This document shows positions 46,070-55,155 of a DNA stretch of 64,000 nucleotides, in pieces (the stretch's first letter is position 1; each line of letters begins with the position of its first letter). This DNA is from Candidatus Hydrogenedentota bacterium. GTDB taxonomy: Bacteria; Hydrogenedentota; Hydrogenedentia; Hydrogenedentales; CAITNO01. The position numbers and the translations under genes are program-made. The stretch lies in the NCBI GenBank assembly GCA_903893795.1, contig CAITNO010000148.1:1-64000 (forward strand). Direction: 5' to 3'. The notes beneath the pieces are model-generated. The model was not told where the DNA came from, did not search any database, and saw only the letters and a program-made list of their open reading frames with translations.

Positions 46070-48456
46070 GCGCTGTCCCGCCCCCTGTCAGCGCCCGGCA
46101 TGGACACATAGAAGCGGGCGCCTGCGCCCAACTCCGACTCCAGCCAGACTTTGCCCTGCTGCCGCTCCAGCACGGTCCGGACGATGGTCAACCCGAGGCC
46201 CTCCCCGGCATTTGCCGCGGGATTGAGCCTGTGGTAAAGGTCAAAGACTCTGGCGTGGTGCGCCGCCGCGATTCCCATGCCGTTGTCTTCAATGCAATAG
46301 ACCGAGCGTCCCCGCTCTCTTTCTCCCGTGATGCGGACCACGCCGGGGCGGGACGCGTCAAGGTACTTCAGCGCATTGCCAAGGAGGTTTGAAAAGGCCT
46401 GGCTCAACTGCGCCGCGTCGCCGCGGCAGGATGGAAGTTCGCCAATGGAAAGACTCACCCCGGCCTCTTTGATCTGGAAGTCGAAGGTGCTTGCCACTTC
46501 GGTGACCAGTTCATTCATGTCCACCGGCCCGATGGAAAGGGCCGCGCGGCCCAGTCGCGACAAACGCAGCAGCCCCGAAATAAGCGCGTTCATTTTCGCG
46601 ATTCCCGACAGGATGTATCCGAGCGACTCGGGCAGGTCCTCGTCCAGCAGGAGGCTGAGCCGCGCGCGTTTGTCCTCGGGGACGGGAACATCCGCCAGGA
46701 TTGCCTGCAGTTCGTCCAGCGCCGCCTTCAGTTCCGTGCTGAATCCCTGCACGTTGACCAGGGGCGACCGCAGGTCGTGCGACGCCACGTAGACGATCTG
46801 TTCCAGTTCCTGGTTCTTCCGCGCCAGTTCCTGGTTTATCCGCATCAGTGAGCGCGCGGCCTGTTTGCGTTCGGTGATGTCACGGATGACACTCTGGTGA
46901 TAGGTCACCCCTTCGATTGCCGTTGTGTGCGTGCTGATTTCAACGGGGAAGGTGGACCCGTCCCTGCGGCGGTGCACGGACTCCATCATGGTGCCGTCGG
47001 TAGATTCCATCTCGCTTTCCGGCCCCCGCAGGTCCCTCATCCTGAGCGCGATCATTTCCTCCTGGGAATAGCCGTATGCCGCCAGTGCCCGGTCGTTGGC
47101 CTCAAGAATCTTTCCCTGCTGGTCGCTGAGCAAAATGACGTCATTGGCATGCTTGTTCAGGACCATGTAGCGCTCGGCAAGGGCCCTGCGGTCATGTTCC
47201 ACGGCCAGTTGCTGCCGCAGCCACTCGTTGTCCCGGCGCCGTCCCAGCAGCCCCACACCGAGCGCCGAGGCAACGATCAGGGCAACCAGCACGATGATGG
47301 TGGTCACCACCTGGCTGCGCATGGGCGTGAGGATCTCTTCAAGGTCAATTTTGGACACCATGAACCACGGGGTGCCCGGAATGGCGTGCAGTGCCGCCAG
47401 CGTTGGCACACCGCGGTAATCCCTGCCTTCGACGATGCCTTCCCTGCCCTGCACAGCCTGCACCGCAGGGAGGTTCTGGTTCTCCTCCACTGGGAAGCGC
47501 AGCGTCAGCGCGGTGCCTTTGCGGTGGCGCAGTTCGTTCAAGAACACCACGTCATTTCCGTCCCGGCGGACCAGTAGGGTCTCCGCCGAGGGGCTGTCTG
47601 TAGGCCATGATCCAATCAGCGGGTAGAGCAGTTTGTAGGGGTTCACGCGCAGTTCCAGCACCCCCCCGGTGGTGCCTGCCGTTCCAAGGCCGATCCCTTC
47701 TGGAATCCAGAAGCTGAGATAAATGTCCCCCTGCGCGCCCTTCGCGTCAGCGGGACCGCAGTGCAGGTCTGTGACCACCACGTCACTGCCGCCCAGCGCC
47801 GTCTGGAAATCCGGGTCGCCAGAGACGTTGGGCGCGTCGGCCCTTTGGCGGGGGGCTGACAGCCGGATATTTCCATCGCGGTCGTACAAATAGACGCCGC
47901 AGTCATTCAACACGGCTTTCGCATTGAACCAGGCGGAGAGTTCCTCATCGAGATCAGAGGGGGAGGGTTCCGCGAGAAACAGGGCGATCTGCTTTTGGAC
48001 GAGCGGATTGGCGAGAAGGGTCCGGGCGTCCATCAGCCGGTCATGATACCAGTTTGAAATCTGGCCCACCTTCAGGTCGGCGACCGATAAAAGGGTATTT
48101 TGTGCCGCCTCCAACTGCTGTGCCGCCTGGTGGCGTGTATAGAGATAGCCTGTCATGCCTATAGCGGCAGTAAGCCCCAGGAAGACCGCCAGCAGACCGC
48201 CCCAGAACTTGGGCGGATTCGCGGGAAAGGGCGCCGCCTCCTGGCGCCTGCCCGCAAGGGCGCGCATGGCCAGGTAGGCGGAAAACAGCAGGACGGCAAC
48301 GGCAACTCCTGCCAAGACAAGCGAGAAGGGGATGGCCAAAACAGTCTGCCCGCTGGGAAACAGCAGCAGGAGCAGCGCGCAGCCCAAGGCAAGTGCCGAA
48401 CACACAACCAGCGCCACCAAGGGGCCTGCCGTTGTTTTCCACTTCATCATCCGCAC
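46066..48456 (-). CDS. Membrane sensor histidine kinase with Cache and PAS domains
   Basis: Encodes 796 aa from a GTG at 48456; ATGs at 48450 and 48447 are alternatives. There are two N-terminal helices (about 10-65), another at about 83-105, then an extracytoplasmic Cache-like region (110-365) and a last helix (about 375-400). A PAS domain (about 425-550) precedes the kinase core with phospho-His in YVASHDLRSPLVNVQGF, a phytochrome-kinase-like sequence, and HATPase with GEGLGLTIVR. It lacks HAMP. It senses something outside the membrane and likely phosphorylates the Rcp1-like receiver encoded next. Confidence 0.9.
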   Translation of the reverse strand: MRMMKWKTTAGPLVALVVCSALALGCALLLLLFPSGQTVLAIPFSLVLAGVAVAVLLFSAYLAMRALAGRRQEAAPFPANPPKFWGGLLAVFLGLTAAIGMTGYLYTRHQAAQQLEAAQNTLLSVADLKVGQISNWYHDRLMDARTLLANPLVQKQIALFLAEPSPSDLDEELSAWFNAKAVLNDCGVYLYDRDGNIRLSAPRQRADAPNVSGDPDFQTALGGSDVVVTDLHCGPADAKGAQGDIYLSFWIPEGIGLGTAGTTGGVLELRVNPYKLLYPLIGSWPTDSPSAETLLVRRDGNDVVFLNELRHRKGTALTLRFPVEENQNLPAVQAVQGREGIVEGRDYRGVPTLAALHAIPGTPWFMVSKIDLEEILTPMRSQVVTTIIVLVALIVASALGVGLLGRRRDNEWLRQQLAVEHDRRALAERYMVLNKHANDVILLSDQQGKILEANDRALAAYGYSQEEMIALRMRDLRGPESEMESTDGTMMESVHRRRDGSTFPVEISTHTTAIEGVTYHQSVIRDITERKQAARSLMRINQELARKNQELEQIVYVASHDLRSPLVNVQGFSTELKAALDELQAILADVPVPEDKRARLSLLLDEDLPESLGYILSGIAKMNALISGLLRLSRLGRAALSIGPVDMNELVTEVASTFDFQIKEAGVSLSIGELPSCRGDAAQLSQAFSNLLGNALKYLDASRPGVVRITGERERGRSVYCIEDNGMGIAAAHHARVFDLYHRLNPAANAGEGLGLTIVRTVLERQQGKVWLESELGAGARFYVSMPGADRGRDSA

Positions 48457-48739
48457 ATTTCATCATCCATCGTTCGAATCTGCCATAAACTGCCGGACAG
48501 ACACGCTCGCCTGCATTTTTCCGGGATCCGCAGCCCCGGAAGTTGGTGCCCGCAGCAAGCATGATGACACAAAATGCCCTGCTGGACAATATTTGATGGC
48601 AAGGCTCAGTCGGAAGCTGAACGACTTCCATGCGCGCCGCGGTCTGACCCTCGGGCGTCGCGGTCCTCAGCGTGAAAACATCTTCCATTCCCGCGAAAAA
48701 CCATTATAATGGGCCATCAACCGAAGCGAGGATCATGCC

Positions 48740-49300
48740 ATGCCCTATGCAGTGGAACTCTTCTTCGATCAGCGCACCGATGCCGCCGTCCGGAAGTTGT
48801 GGAAATGGCTCTCCGACGAGGGCATCTCCACCGAACTCGCCTCCAGCGATTCCATTCCCCATATCTCCCTCGGTGGTTTCAATGACCTGGACGGCATGCA
48901 GACCGCGCAGGTGACGGAGACGCTGCAATCCCTCGCCGAATCCGCAGGGTCTTTTCCCCTGACCTTCTCGGGGATTGAGGGCTTTGTCGCCACCGGGGTC
49001 ATCTTCCTTGCGGTGGAACCTTCCCCGGCATTGGATGACCTGCACGAATCGTTCTACGAGGCGCTCGGCGACCTGCGGCATCACCTTTGGCCGCTCTATG
49101 CGCCCGGAACCTGGGTGCCCCACTGCACCGTGGCGATCGATCTGCAACCCTGCACGCGTTCTGTTGTCAACGAAATGCGCCGCGCCCTCGGCGGGCATAT
49201 CGAACTGCCCTGGCAGCTCATGGTGGAACGCATGGGCTTGGTCAAGTTCCGGCCCATCGCGCATCAGGTCAGCTTTTCGCTGGGTGAGGTCAAGGTCTAG
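48740..49300 (+). CDS. 2H phosphoesterase (LigT/2'-5' RNA ligase-like)
   Basis: Encodes 186 aa from ATG 48740 (GAGG upstream). The two signature motifs are PHISLGG (about 40-46) and PHCTVAI (about 131-137), with the HxS/T pairs of the family. Members cleave or join 2'-5' or cyclic phosphates in RNA or small nucleotides. A TATAAT-like box at 48706-48711 is the likely -10 element, with only a weak -35. It is a single gene with no operon partner, so the substrate is open. Confidence 0.85.
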   Translation: MPYAVELFFDQRTDAAVRKLWKWLSDEGISTELASSDSIPHISLGGFNDLDGMQTAQVTETLQSLAESAGSFPLTFSGIEGFVATGVIFLAVEPSPALDDLHESFYEALGDLRHHLWPLYAPGTWVPHCTVAIDLQPCTRSVVNEMRRALGGHIELPWQLMVERMGLVKFRPIAHQVSFSLGEVKV

Positions 49301-49559
49301 CGTTCCCACAAACAGCAGCTTCGGCACCAGCACATTTATCCCCTCGCGCAGATCGTGGACAGCACAGGGAAACTGTTTTCGGCCGTTTTCTGGGATTCGT
49401 CGGCGCGTCCACCCATTCCCCATATACTAAGACTATTGGATGCGGAACGGTTCCTGCCTTATTGCGTGACATCCGGTCAGAATTGCATCCCCTATGCCAA
49501 TTGGGTAACCTGTTGTCTGTAAAGGGAACGTTTGTCAGAGATTGTCCAAGGGAGACTCA

Positions 49560-49670
49560 ATGTCCGGTTTTCAGGAGCACGCAAATCTATTCTTGCAAAT
49601 CGCCAGCCTGCTGCGCGAAAGAGGCGGTCTGGCGCATTGCGTGCCCCTGAAACTGGAGAGCAACCCATGA
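49560..49670 (+). pseudogene. HsdM-like N-terminal fragment, coupled to the AlbA_2 gene
   Basis: A 36-codon frame with GGGAG upstream reads MSGFQEHANLFLQIASLLRE, then RGGLAHCVPLKLESNP and stop. The opening FQE.AN..L.IA.LLR resembles the start of type I restriction methylase subunits, in which it precedes a long catalytic domain absent here. The stop overlaps the next ATG (ATGA), so translation of the downstream gene may be coupled to it. It is either a restriction-modification remnant or a short leader peptide; the match is brief and made by eye. Confidence 0.4.
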
Positions 49671-51133
49671 ATTCCGAGCGTGCAAACGAGTACTTTGCGG
49701 GATTGGTAGCCGAACTCTGCAAACTGCCCGAAGAAACCGAGTGGGTCGAGTTCAAAGAGAACAATGCTAATCCGGAGGAGATCGGAGAGTATATTTCCGC
49801 ATTGAGCAATTCGGCTGCGCTTTGTGGCAAGATGCATGCCTATCTGGTCTGGGGCATTGCCGACAGGACCCACGAAGTCGTGGGCACCTCTTTTCGTGCG
49901 GAAAGCGCCAGAAAAGGCAACGAGGACATGCAAAGCTGGCTGCTTCGCCTGCTTGTGCCCCGAATCGATTTCCGTTTTCAGCAGGTCAGCGTCGGAAGCG
50001 AGGTGGTTGTGCTTCTGGAGATTCCCCGCGCCACTTCCAAACCGGTCCAGTTTCAGGGGGCCGAATACATTCGGGTGGGGTCCTACAAGAAGAAGCTAAG
50101 AGATTACCCCGAGAAGGAGCGCGCCCTCTGGCGTGTCTTTGACCGGGTGCCCTTTGAGGAGATGAAGGCCGCAGAGAATTTGGGCGGAGGCGAAGCGCTT
50201 GCTTTGTTGGACTATCCGGCCTACTTTGATCTTCTGGGCCTGCCATTGCCGAACGGTGCCGGGAAGATTTTGCAGCGCCTGGCAGAGGACCGCATGGTGC
50301 TGTCGAATCCTGCCGGAAGATGGGACATTACCAACCTTGGCGGGATACTGTTCGCAAGGAATCTCGAACAGTTTAGGGGCCTTGCAAGAAAGGAGGTGCG
50401 CGTCATTTTCTACGAGGGGGCCGGACGGTTGAGAACTGTGCGCGAGCAACCCGGGCGCAAGGGCTACGCTGCGGGCTTTGAGGGTCTCGTTGACTTTCTG
50501 AACGCATCCCTGCCGCGCAATGAGGTCATTGGCAGGGCGCTGCGCAAAGAGGTGCCCATGTATCCTGAAGTGGCAGTGCGCGAGTTGGTCGCAAACGCTC
50601 TCATTCACCAAGATTTTTCCGTGACTGGAAGCGGACCCATGATAGAGGTCTTTTTCGACCGTATGGAGATCACCAACCCGGGGCTTCCCCTGGTCGGCAC
50701 CGAACGATTCCTCGACACTCCACCCCGTTCCCGAAACGAAGTGCTGGCGTCCTTCATGCGGCGCGTTGGCGTTTGCGAGGAGCGCGGCAGCGGTGTGGAC
50801 AAGGTGGTGTTTCAGACGGAATTCTTCCAGCTTCCCGCACCAAGTTTTGAAACGCCTGAGGGTTGCACGCGTGCGGTGCTGTTCGCCCACAAGGACCTTC
50901 GGGAGATGGATCGGGCCGACCGGGCCCGAGCCTGTTATCTCCATGCGTGTCTACGTCTGGTTCAGCGTGATCCCATGACCAACTCCAGTTTGAGGGAACG
51001 GTTTGGGATCGAGGAAAGAAACGCAGCCACGGCCTCACGGATTATACGGGATAGCATGGAAGACAGCCTTATCAAACCCTACGATCCCGGTCAAGGCAAG
51101 AAATACGCCAAATACGTGCCGTTCTGGGCGTGA
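49667..51133 (+). CDS. AlbA_2/Schlafen-type domain protein with RecG-like ATP-binding C-terminus
   Basis: Encodes 488 aa from ATG 49667 (GGAGAG upstream); the frame opens at 49532. The AlbA_2 (Schlafen-like) domain is about 15-155: ETEWVEFKENNANPEEIGEYISALSNS, then YLVWGIADRTHEVVGT and YIRVGSYKKKL. A HATPase_c_4-like region (about 270-420) has ELVANALIHQDFSVTGS, FFDRMEITNPGLP and EERGSGVDKV. A C-terminal wHTH follows. Relatives are annotated as transcriptional regulators or putative DNA helicases and cluster with restriction and phage-defence genes. Its GC is lower than its neighbours', fitting transfer. Confidence 0.82.
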   Translation: MNSERANEYFAGLVAELCKLPEETEWVEFKENNANPEEIGEYISALSNSAALCGKMHAYLVWGIADRTHEVVGTSFRAESARKGNEDMQSWLLRLLVPRIDFRFQQVSVGSEVVVLLEIPRATSKPVQFQGAEYIRVGSYKKKLRDYPEKERALWRVFDRVPFEEMKAAENLGGGEALALLDYPAYFDLLGLPLPNGAGKILQRLAEDRMVLSNPAGRWDITNLGGILFARNLEQFRGLARKEVRVIFYEGAGRLRTVREQPGRKGYAAGFEGLVDFLNASLPRNEVIGRALRKEVPMYPEVAVRELVANALIHQDFSVTGSGPMIEVFFDRMEITNPGLPLVGTERFLDTPPRSRNEVLASFMRRVGVCEERGSGVDKVVFQTEFFQLPAPSFETPEGCTRAVLFAHKDLREMDRADRARACYLHACLRLVQRDPMTNSSLRERFGIEERNAATASRIIRDSMEDSLIKPYDPGQGKKYAKYVPFWA

Positions 51134-51345
51134 GTTGCTTGAATCGCTTATTTGACGGTTATTTGATGATAACGGATATTTTGTGTGTGGGTGGAGGCGG
51201 TATTTTTGCTTTAGTTCCTGGAAAACAAGGACTTACAAACCCTCTGCCAGCGGGGTTTTGTTTGATGGACATTTGATGGCTTTGGCCGAAACGGACAAAA
51301 AAAATAGTATAATCGGGTTTTCACAGACAAACTAGGAGTATTTCC

Positions 51346-52326
51346 ATGAGAATAAAGCTTATAGGTCTGCTTGCGGTGTGTTGCGCTTTGGCATTGCTGG
51401 CGGGTTGTTCACAGCCGTCGCAGGGTGGGGGAGGGGCTGCCCCGGCCAAGGACGCCAAAGGCGGACGGCTCTTTGGCGTGTCCTATCAGACCATGAACAA
51501 TCCCTTCTTCGTCGAGCTTAACGACGGAATGAAGGAGGTTATTGAGGCGCACGGCGACAGGATGGTTACGCTGGATGCGCAGTACAACAGCCTCAAGCAG
51601 AAGAATGACATTTCCGACCTGGTGCTGCAGGGGGCCACGGCAATCTTTCTGAATCCTGTGAACTGGGAAGGCGTCACGGGCAGCCTGGCCCAGGCCAAGC
51701 AGAAGGGCATTCCCGTGGTGGTGGTCGATGCGCCCGTGAAGGACGCCGACCTGGTGCTGTGCCAGGTGGCATCGGACAATCTTGAGGCGGGGCGCCTGGC
51801 CGCCCGCAAGCTGGCCGAAGTGCAGCCGGAGTCGAAAGTGGTCATCCTGCACAGTTCTGTAAACAAGGCCTGCATCGATCGCGTGGACGGGTTTAAGGAG
51901 GAGGCGGCAAAGCATCCCGGCTTTACGATTCTGGACACGCAGGAGGGCAAGGGCACCACGGAAGCCGCGCTGCCCGTCATGCGCGACCTGCTGGCGCGCT
52001 TCCCCGAGTGCAACGCCGTGTTCCCCATTAATGACCCCAGCGCGTTCGGCGCGATTTCGGCCATCGAGTCGGCGGGCAAGCTCGGCAAGGTGCTGGTCGT
52101 GACGGTCGACGGTTCCAAGGAGGCCGTTGACGTTCTCAAGACCGGAAAATTGCTGTCCACCTCGGCCCAATTTCCGCGTGAGATCGGGCGAATCTCGGCG
52201 GAGAAAGTCTACGAGCATCTCGACGGCAAGCCGGTCGACAAGGAAGTGAAGATTCCGGTGGAGCTGGTCACCAGGGAGAACGCCGACTCCTTCCTTGCCA
52301 ACAAGGCCAAGGGCCCGTCGAAGTGA
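51346..52326 (+). CDS. Sugar ABC transporter substrate-binding lipoprotein (RbsB family)
   Basis: Encodes 326 aa. A lipoprotein signal ends in LLAGC (C21), with AGGAG before the ATG. The mature protein is a type I periplasmic binding protein: FGVSYQTMNNPFFVELNDGMKEV, then LDAQYNSLKQKNDISDLVLQG, DAPVKDADLVLCQVASDN, and FPINDPSAFGAISAIESAG. It should deliver a pentose, hexose or autoinducer-2-like ligand to the permease. A TATAAT at 51308-51313 is the likely -10 box. It is first of three overlapping genes. Confidence 0.92.
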   Translation: MRIKLIGLLAVCCALALLAGCSQPSQGGGGAAPAKDAKGGRLFGVSYQTMNNPFFVELNDGMKEVIEAHGDRMVTLDAQYNSLKQKNDISDLVLQGATAIFLNPVNWEGVTGSLAQAKQKGIPVVVVDAPVKDADLVLCQVASDNLEAGRLAARKLAEVQPESKVVILHSSVNKACIDRVDGFKEEAAKHPGFTILDTQEGKGTTEAALPVMRDLLARFPECNAVFPINDPSAFGAISAIESAGKLGKVLVVTVDGSKEAVDVLKTGKLLSTSAQFPREIGRISAEKVYEHLDGKPVDKEVKIPVELVTRENADSFLANKAKGPSK

Positions 52327-53840
52327 GTGCAGCCCCTGCCCCGGCGGCGGCCCCGCTGCTGGCTCTGCGCGGCGTCACGAAACGCTTCGGCGGCGTGACG
52401 GCGCTTGATGGGGTCGATTTTGAACTGCGCGCGGGCGAGATTCACGCGCTGCTGGGCGAGAACGGCGCGGGCAAGTCCACGCTGATCAAGGTACTTGGCG
52501 GCATTCACCGGGCCGACACCGGCACGGTCCTGATTGACGGCGCGCAGCAGTCCGTGCGGGGCGTTGCCGATGCGGACCGCCTCGGGGTGCGCATCATCCA
52601 TCAGGAACTTTCGCTTGCGTCCAATCTGTCCGTGGCGGAGAACATCTGGCTGGGCCGCGAACCGGGACGCTGGGGCCTGCTCGACCGCCGCGCCATGGAA
52701 AGCGCCGCCGAAAACCTCGTGGCCCGGCTCGGCATGAAAGAGATTCGCGACGTGCGCGAGACCGTTTCCGGCCTGTCCGTCGCCTCCCGGCAGTTAGTCG
52801 AAATTGCCCGGGCCCTGGCCACGGAGGCGCGCATTTTGGTGCTCGACGAGCCCACCTCCTCGCTTTCCGAGTCGGAGACGGAGAACCTCTTCGCCACGCT
52901 CAACCATTTGCGCGCACAGGGCGTCGGCATCATTTACATCTCTCACCGGCTCGAAGAAATCATGCGCCTTGCCGACCGGGTCACCGTGCTGCGCGATGGG
53001 CACACCGTCGGCACGCGGGGGATTGGCGAGGTGGACCAGCACGAACTGGTGCGCTGGATGGTCGGCCGCGAAATTGTGGACTATTTCCACCGGCCCGACG
53101 CCCGGCCCGGGGCGGTGGCGCTGGAGGCGCGGGGTCTTCAAAACGAGAAGGTCCGGGGCGTTGGTTTCGAACTGCGCCACGGCGAAATTCTGGGCATTGC
53201 CGGGCTTGTGGGCGCGGGCCGCACCGAACTGGCGCGGACCCTCTTCGGAATAGACAAACTCCACGGGGGCACCCTGTTGGTGGACGGCACGGAAGTGGAT
53301 CTCCGCACGCCCCAGGATGCGCTCGAAGCCGGCATCGTGCTGATCCCGGAGGACCGCCAGGGCCAGGGTTTGGTGATGATTCAGACGATCGCCTTCAACC
53401 TCGCGCTGCCCTGGGCAAAGGAATGGAACCCCTTTGGCTTTCCCGACCAGCACAAGCGCGGGGCCATTGTGGACCGCGCCGTCGATGCCTTCGGCATCAA
53501 GATATCCGGTCCCGATGCGGGCGTGGATTCCCTGTCCGGCGGCAACCAACAAAAGGTGCTCGTGTCGCGCTGGATGGAACACCGGCCCAAAGTCCTCATT
53601 CTCGACGAGCCCACGCGCGGCGTCGATGTGGGCGCGCGCGAGGACATGTTCCGCATCATTGCCCGCCTCGTTGAGGAGGGCATGGCCGTGCTGCTCATTT
53701 CCTCCGATCTGGTCGAGGTGCTCAACATGTCCCACCGCATCGCCGTCTACCGCGACGGCCGAATCATAGAGACGCTGCCGGCCGAATCGGCCACCATGGA
53801 AACCGTCATGCAACTGCTCACGGGAGCCCAAGCCCAATGA
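52323..53840 (+). CDS. Sugar ABC transporter ATPase (RbsA family)
   Basis: Encodes 505 aa with a GTG start overlapping the binding-protein stop. Two tandem nucleotide-binding domains: the first (about 10-240) has GENGAGKST and a Walker B LVLDEPTSSL; the second (about 255-500) has the degenerate P-loop GLVGAGRTE, signature LSGGNQQKV and LILDEPTRGVD. This asymmetry is standard for the RbsA/MglA group. It powers import through the neighbouring permease at the inner membrane. Confidence 0.94.
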   Translation: MSAAPAPAAAPLLALRGVTKRFGGVTALDGVDFELRAGEIHALLGENGAGKSTLIKVLGGIHRADTGTVLIDGAQQSVRGVADADRLGVRIIHQELSLASNLSVAENIWLGREPGRWGLLDRRAMESAAENLVARLGMKEIRDVRETVSGLSVASRQLVEIARALATEARILVLDEPTSSLSESETENLFATLNHLRAQGVGIIYISHRLEEIMRLADRVTVLRDGHTVGTRGIGEVDQHELVRWMVGREIVDYFHRPDARPGAVALEARGLQNEKVRGVGFELRHGEILGIAGLVGAGRTELARTLFGIDKLHGGTLLVDGTEVDLRTPQDALEAGIVLIPEDRQGQGLVMIQTIAFNLALPWAKEWNPFGFPDQHKRGAIVDRAVDAFGIKISGPDAGVDSLSGGNQQKVLVSRWMEHRPKVLILDEPTRGVDVGAREDMFRIIARLVEEGMAVLLISSDLVEVLNMSHRIAVYRDGRIIETLPAESATMETVMQLLTGAQAQ

Positions 53841-54790
53841 ACGCCGCAAAACGGATGATCCCCCTCATCATTGCCTGGATTGTCCTGCTGATCCTGTTTC
53901 GCATGAAGGTGCACACATTCCTCGCGCGCGACAACATGATCGACCTGGTCCAGCAAATTTCCGTCAATGCCATCATCGCCTGCGGCATGACCTACTGCAT
54001 ACTCATCGGCGGGATTGACCTTTCTGTCGGCGCCGTGCTGGCGCTCGTTGGGACGGTCACCGTGTCCGTGCTCAGCATGGGCGACCCTACGGAGCAGAGC
54101 ATACTTCGGCTTGGACTTGCCATATGCGCCGGACTGGGCGTGGCGGCCCTCTTCGGCCTGTTCAACGGCTTCTGCGCCGCCAAGACAAAGATGCCGCCCT
54201 TCATCATCACGCTGGGCAGCATGCTCGTGGCGCGCGGTTTGGCCCTGCGCATCAATGAGACCCCCATCCGCATCCCCGCGCAGGACAGCCTGTTTCTCGC
54301 CATTGGCAATGCCCGCATCGGCGGCATCGTGCCCGTGCCCGTCATCATCATGCTCGTGCTGCTGGCGCTGGGCGCCGTGCTGCTGCACCGCACCCGTTTC
54401 GGCCAGCACCTCTACGCCATCGGCGGCAACCGCGAGGCGGCCCGCTTCACCGGCATTGCCGTCGGCCGCGCCGAACTCATCGTTTACATCCTCTGCGCCG
54501 TGCTCACCGGCGTCGCCGGCATGATCCACGCGTCGCAGCTTTACTCCGCCGAGCCCAACTCCGGCCAGGGCTTCGAACTCAACGCCATCGCCGCCGCCGT
54601 CGTCGGCGGCACCAGCTTCACCGGCGGCGTGGGCACCATCCCCGGCATGCTGCTCGGCGCGGTCATCATCGGCACGCTCGACAAGGGATTGAATCAGGCG
54701 GGAGTGCACTTCTCCCTCCAGTATATTCTCAAGGGACTGGTCATCCTCGCCGCCGTCTACATGGATGTAAGGCGGAAGCGCCAGGCGTGA
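53837..54790 (+). CDS. Sugar ABC transporter permease (RbsC family)
   Basis: Encodes 317 aa, its ATG overlapping the ATPase stop. About nine membrane helices. Family motifs are TYCILIGGIDLSVGAVLAL, FNGFCAAKTKMPPFIITLGSM, GRAELIVYILCAVLTGVAG and AAAVVGGTSFTGGVGTIPG. With the upstream two genes it makes a complete importer. No sugar kinase or regulator is adjacent, so the ligand is not defined. Confidence 0.93.
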   Translation: MNAAKRMIPLIIAWIVLLILFRMKVHTFLARDNMIDLVQQISVNAIIACGMTYCILIGGIDLSVGAVLALVGTVTVSVLSMGDPTEQSILRLGLAICAGLGVAALFGLFNGFCAAKTKMPPFIITLGSMLVARGLALRINETPIRIPAQDSLFLAIGNARIGGIVPVPVIIMLVLLALGAVLLHRTRFGQHLYAIGGNREAARFTGIAVGRAELIVYILCAVLTGVAGMIHASQLYSAEPNSGQGFELNAIAAAVVGGTSFTGGVGTIPGMLLGAVIIGTLDKGLNQAGVHFSLQYILKGLVILAAVYMDVRRKRQA

Positions 54791-54841
54791 TAATCGGAGC
54801 GGGGGCCTGCCGCACGCGGAACGGAGGACGCTGCATTAGAT

Positions 54842-54916
54842 CCCCCTTCGAAGGGGGCGGCCGCGAAGCGGCGGGGGATGTTGTTCCTGTTGTGGCATGG
54901 TCTCCGGACCATGCCA
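54842..54916. repeat. Composite palindromic repeat
   Basis: CCCCCTTCGAAGGGGG, GCCGCGAAGCGGC, then a palindrome in which GTGGCATGGTC pairs with GACCATGCCAC. The same two modules recur together at 60185-60350 and 60467-60560, in inverted relative order. Confidence 0.75.
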
Positions 54917-55048
54917 CTCTTCCGACCGAAGGTCACCTCTTCTCCGGATCATCTGCGTGATATTGACTCTGTTTCCAGAAGCGCTGTGTGCGGACGGCAA
55001 TGGGAAGAGCAGTATCCGTCCGTCCTCTTTTGCCCCTTTGCCCTTCAA

Positions 55049-55101
55049 AGAGGAGACCTTCGGTCAGAAGAGCGTGGCGTGGTCTGGAAACCACGCCACA
55101 A
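55049..55101. repeat. Dispersed palindromic repeat (GTGGCGTGGTC family)
   Basis: Almost identical over about 50 bp to the copy at 38134-38186, including AGGAGACCTTCGGTC and the hairpin of GTGGCGTGGT with ACCACGCCAC. Both copies lie next to accessory DNA. Confidence 0.8.
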
Positions 55102-55155
55102 CCGGGGAGGGGAATTGCGGGAATTTCGCCCGCGTGCTGTTCACGCCAAACGGAC

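Larger units (their letters stand above)
54791..55155. other. 365-bp repeat-bearing gap
   Basis: Lies between the convergent permease and TIR-protein genes. It holds a perfect 16-bp palindrome CCCCCTTCGAAGGGGG (54842-54857), a GCCGCGAAGCGGC hairpin beside it, and two GTGGCGTGGTC-family palindromes (54890-54916 and 55049-55101). No gene is seen. Confidence 0.7.

Noticed and set aside
49532..49666. Longer N-terminus for the AlbA_2 gene
   Set aside because: The extra 45 residues are basic and unlike the family, and the start at 49667 has a good ribosome site and overlaps the preceding short frame.
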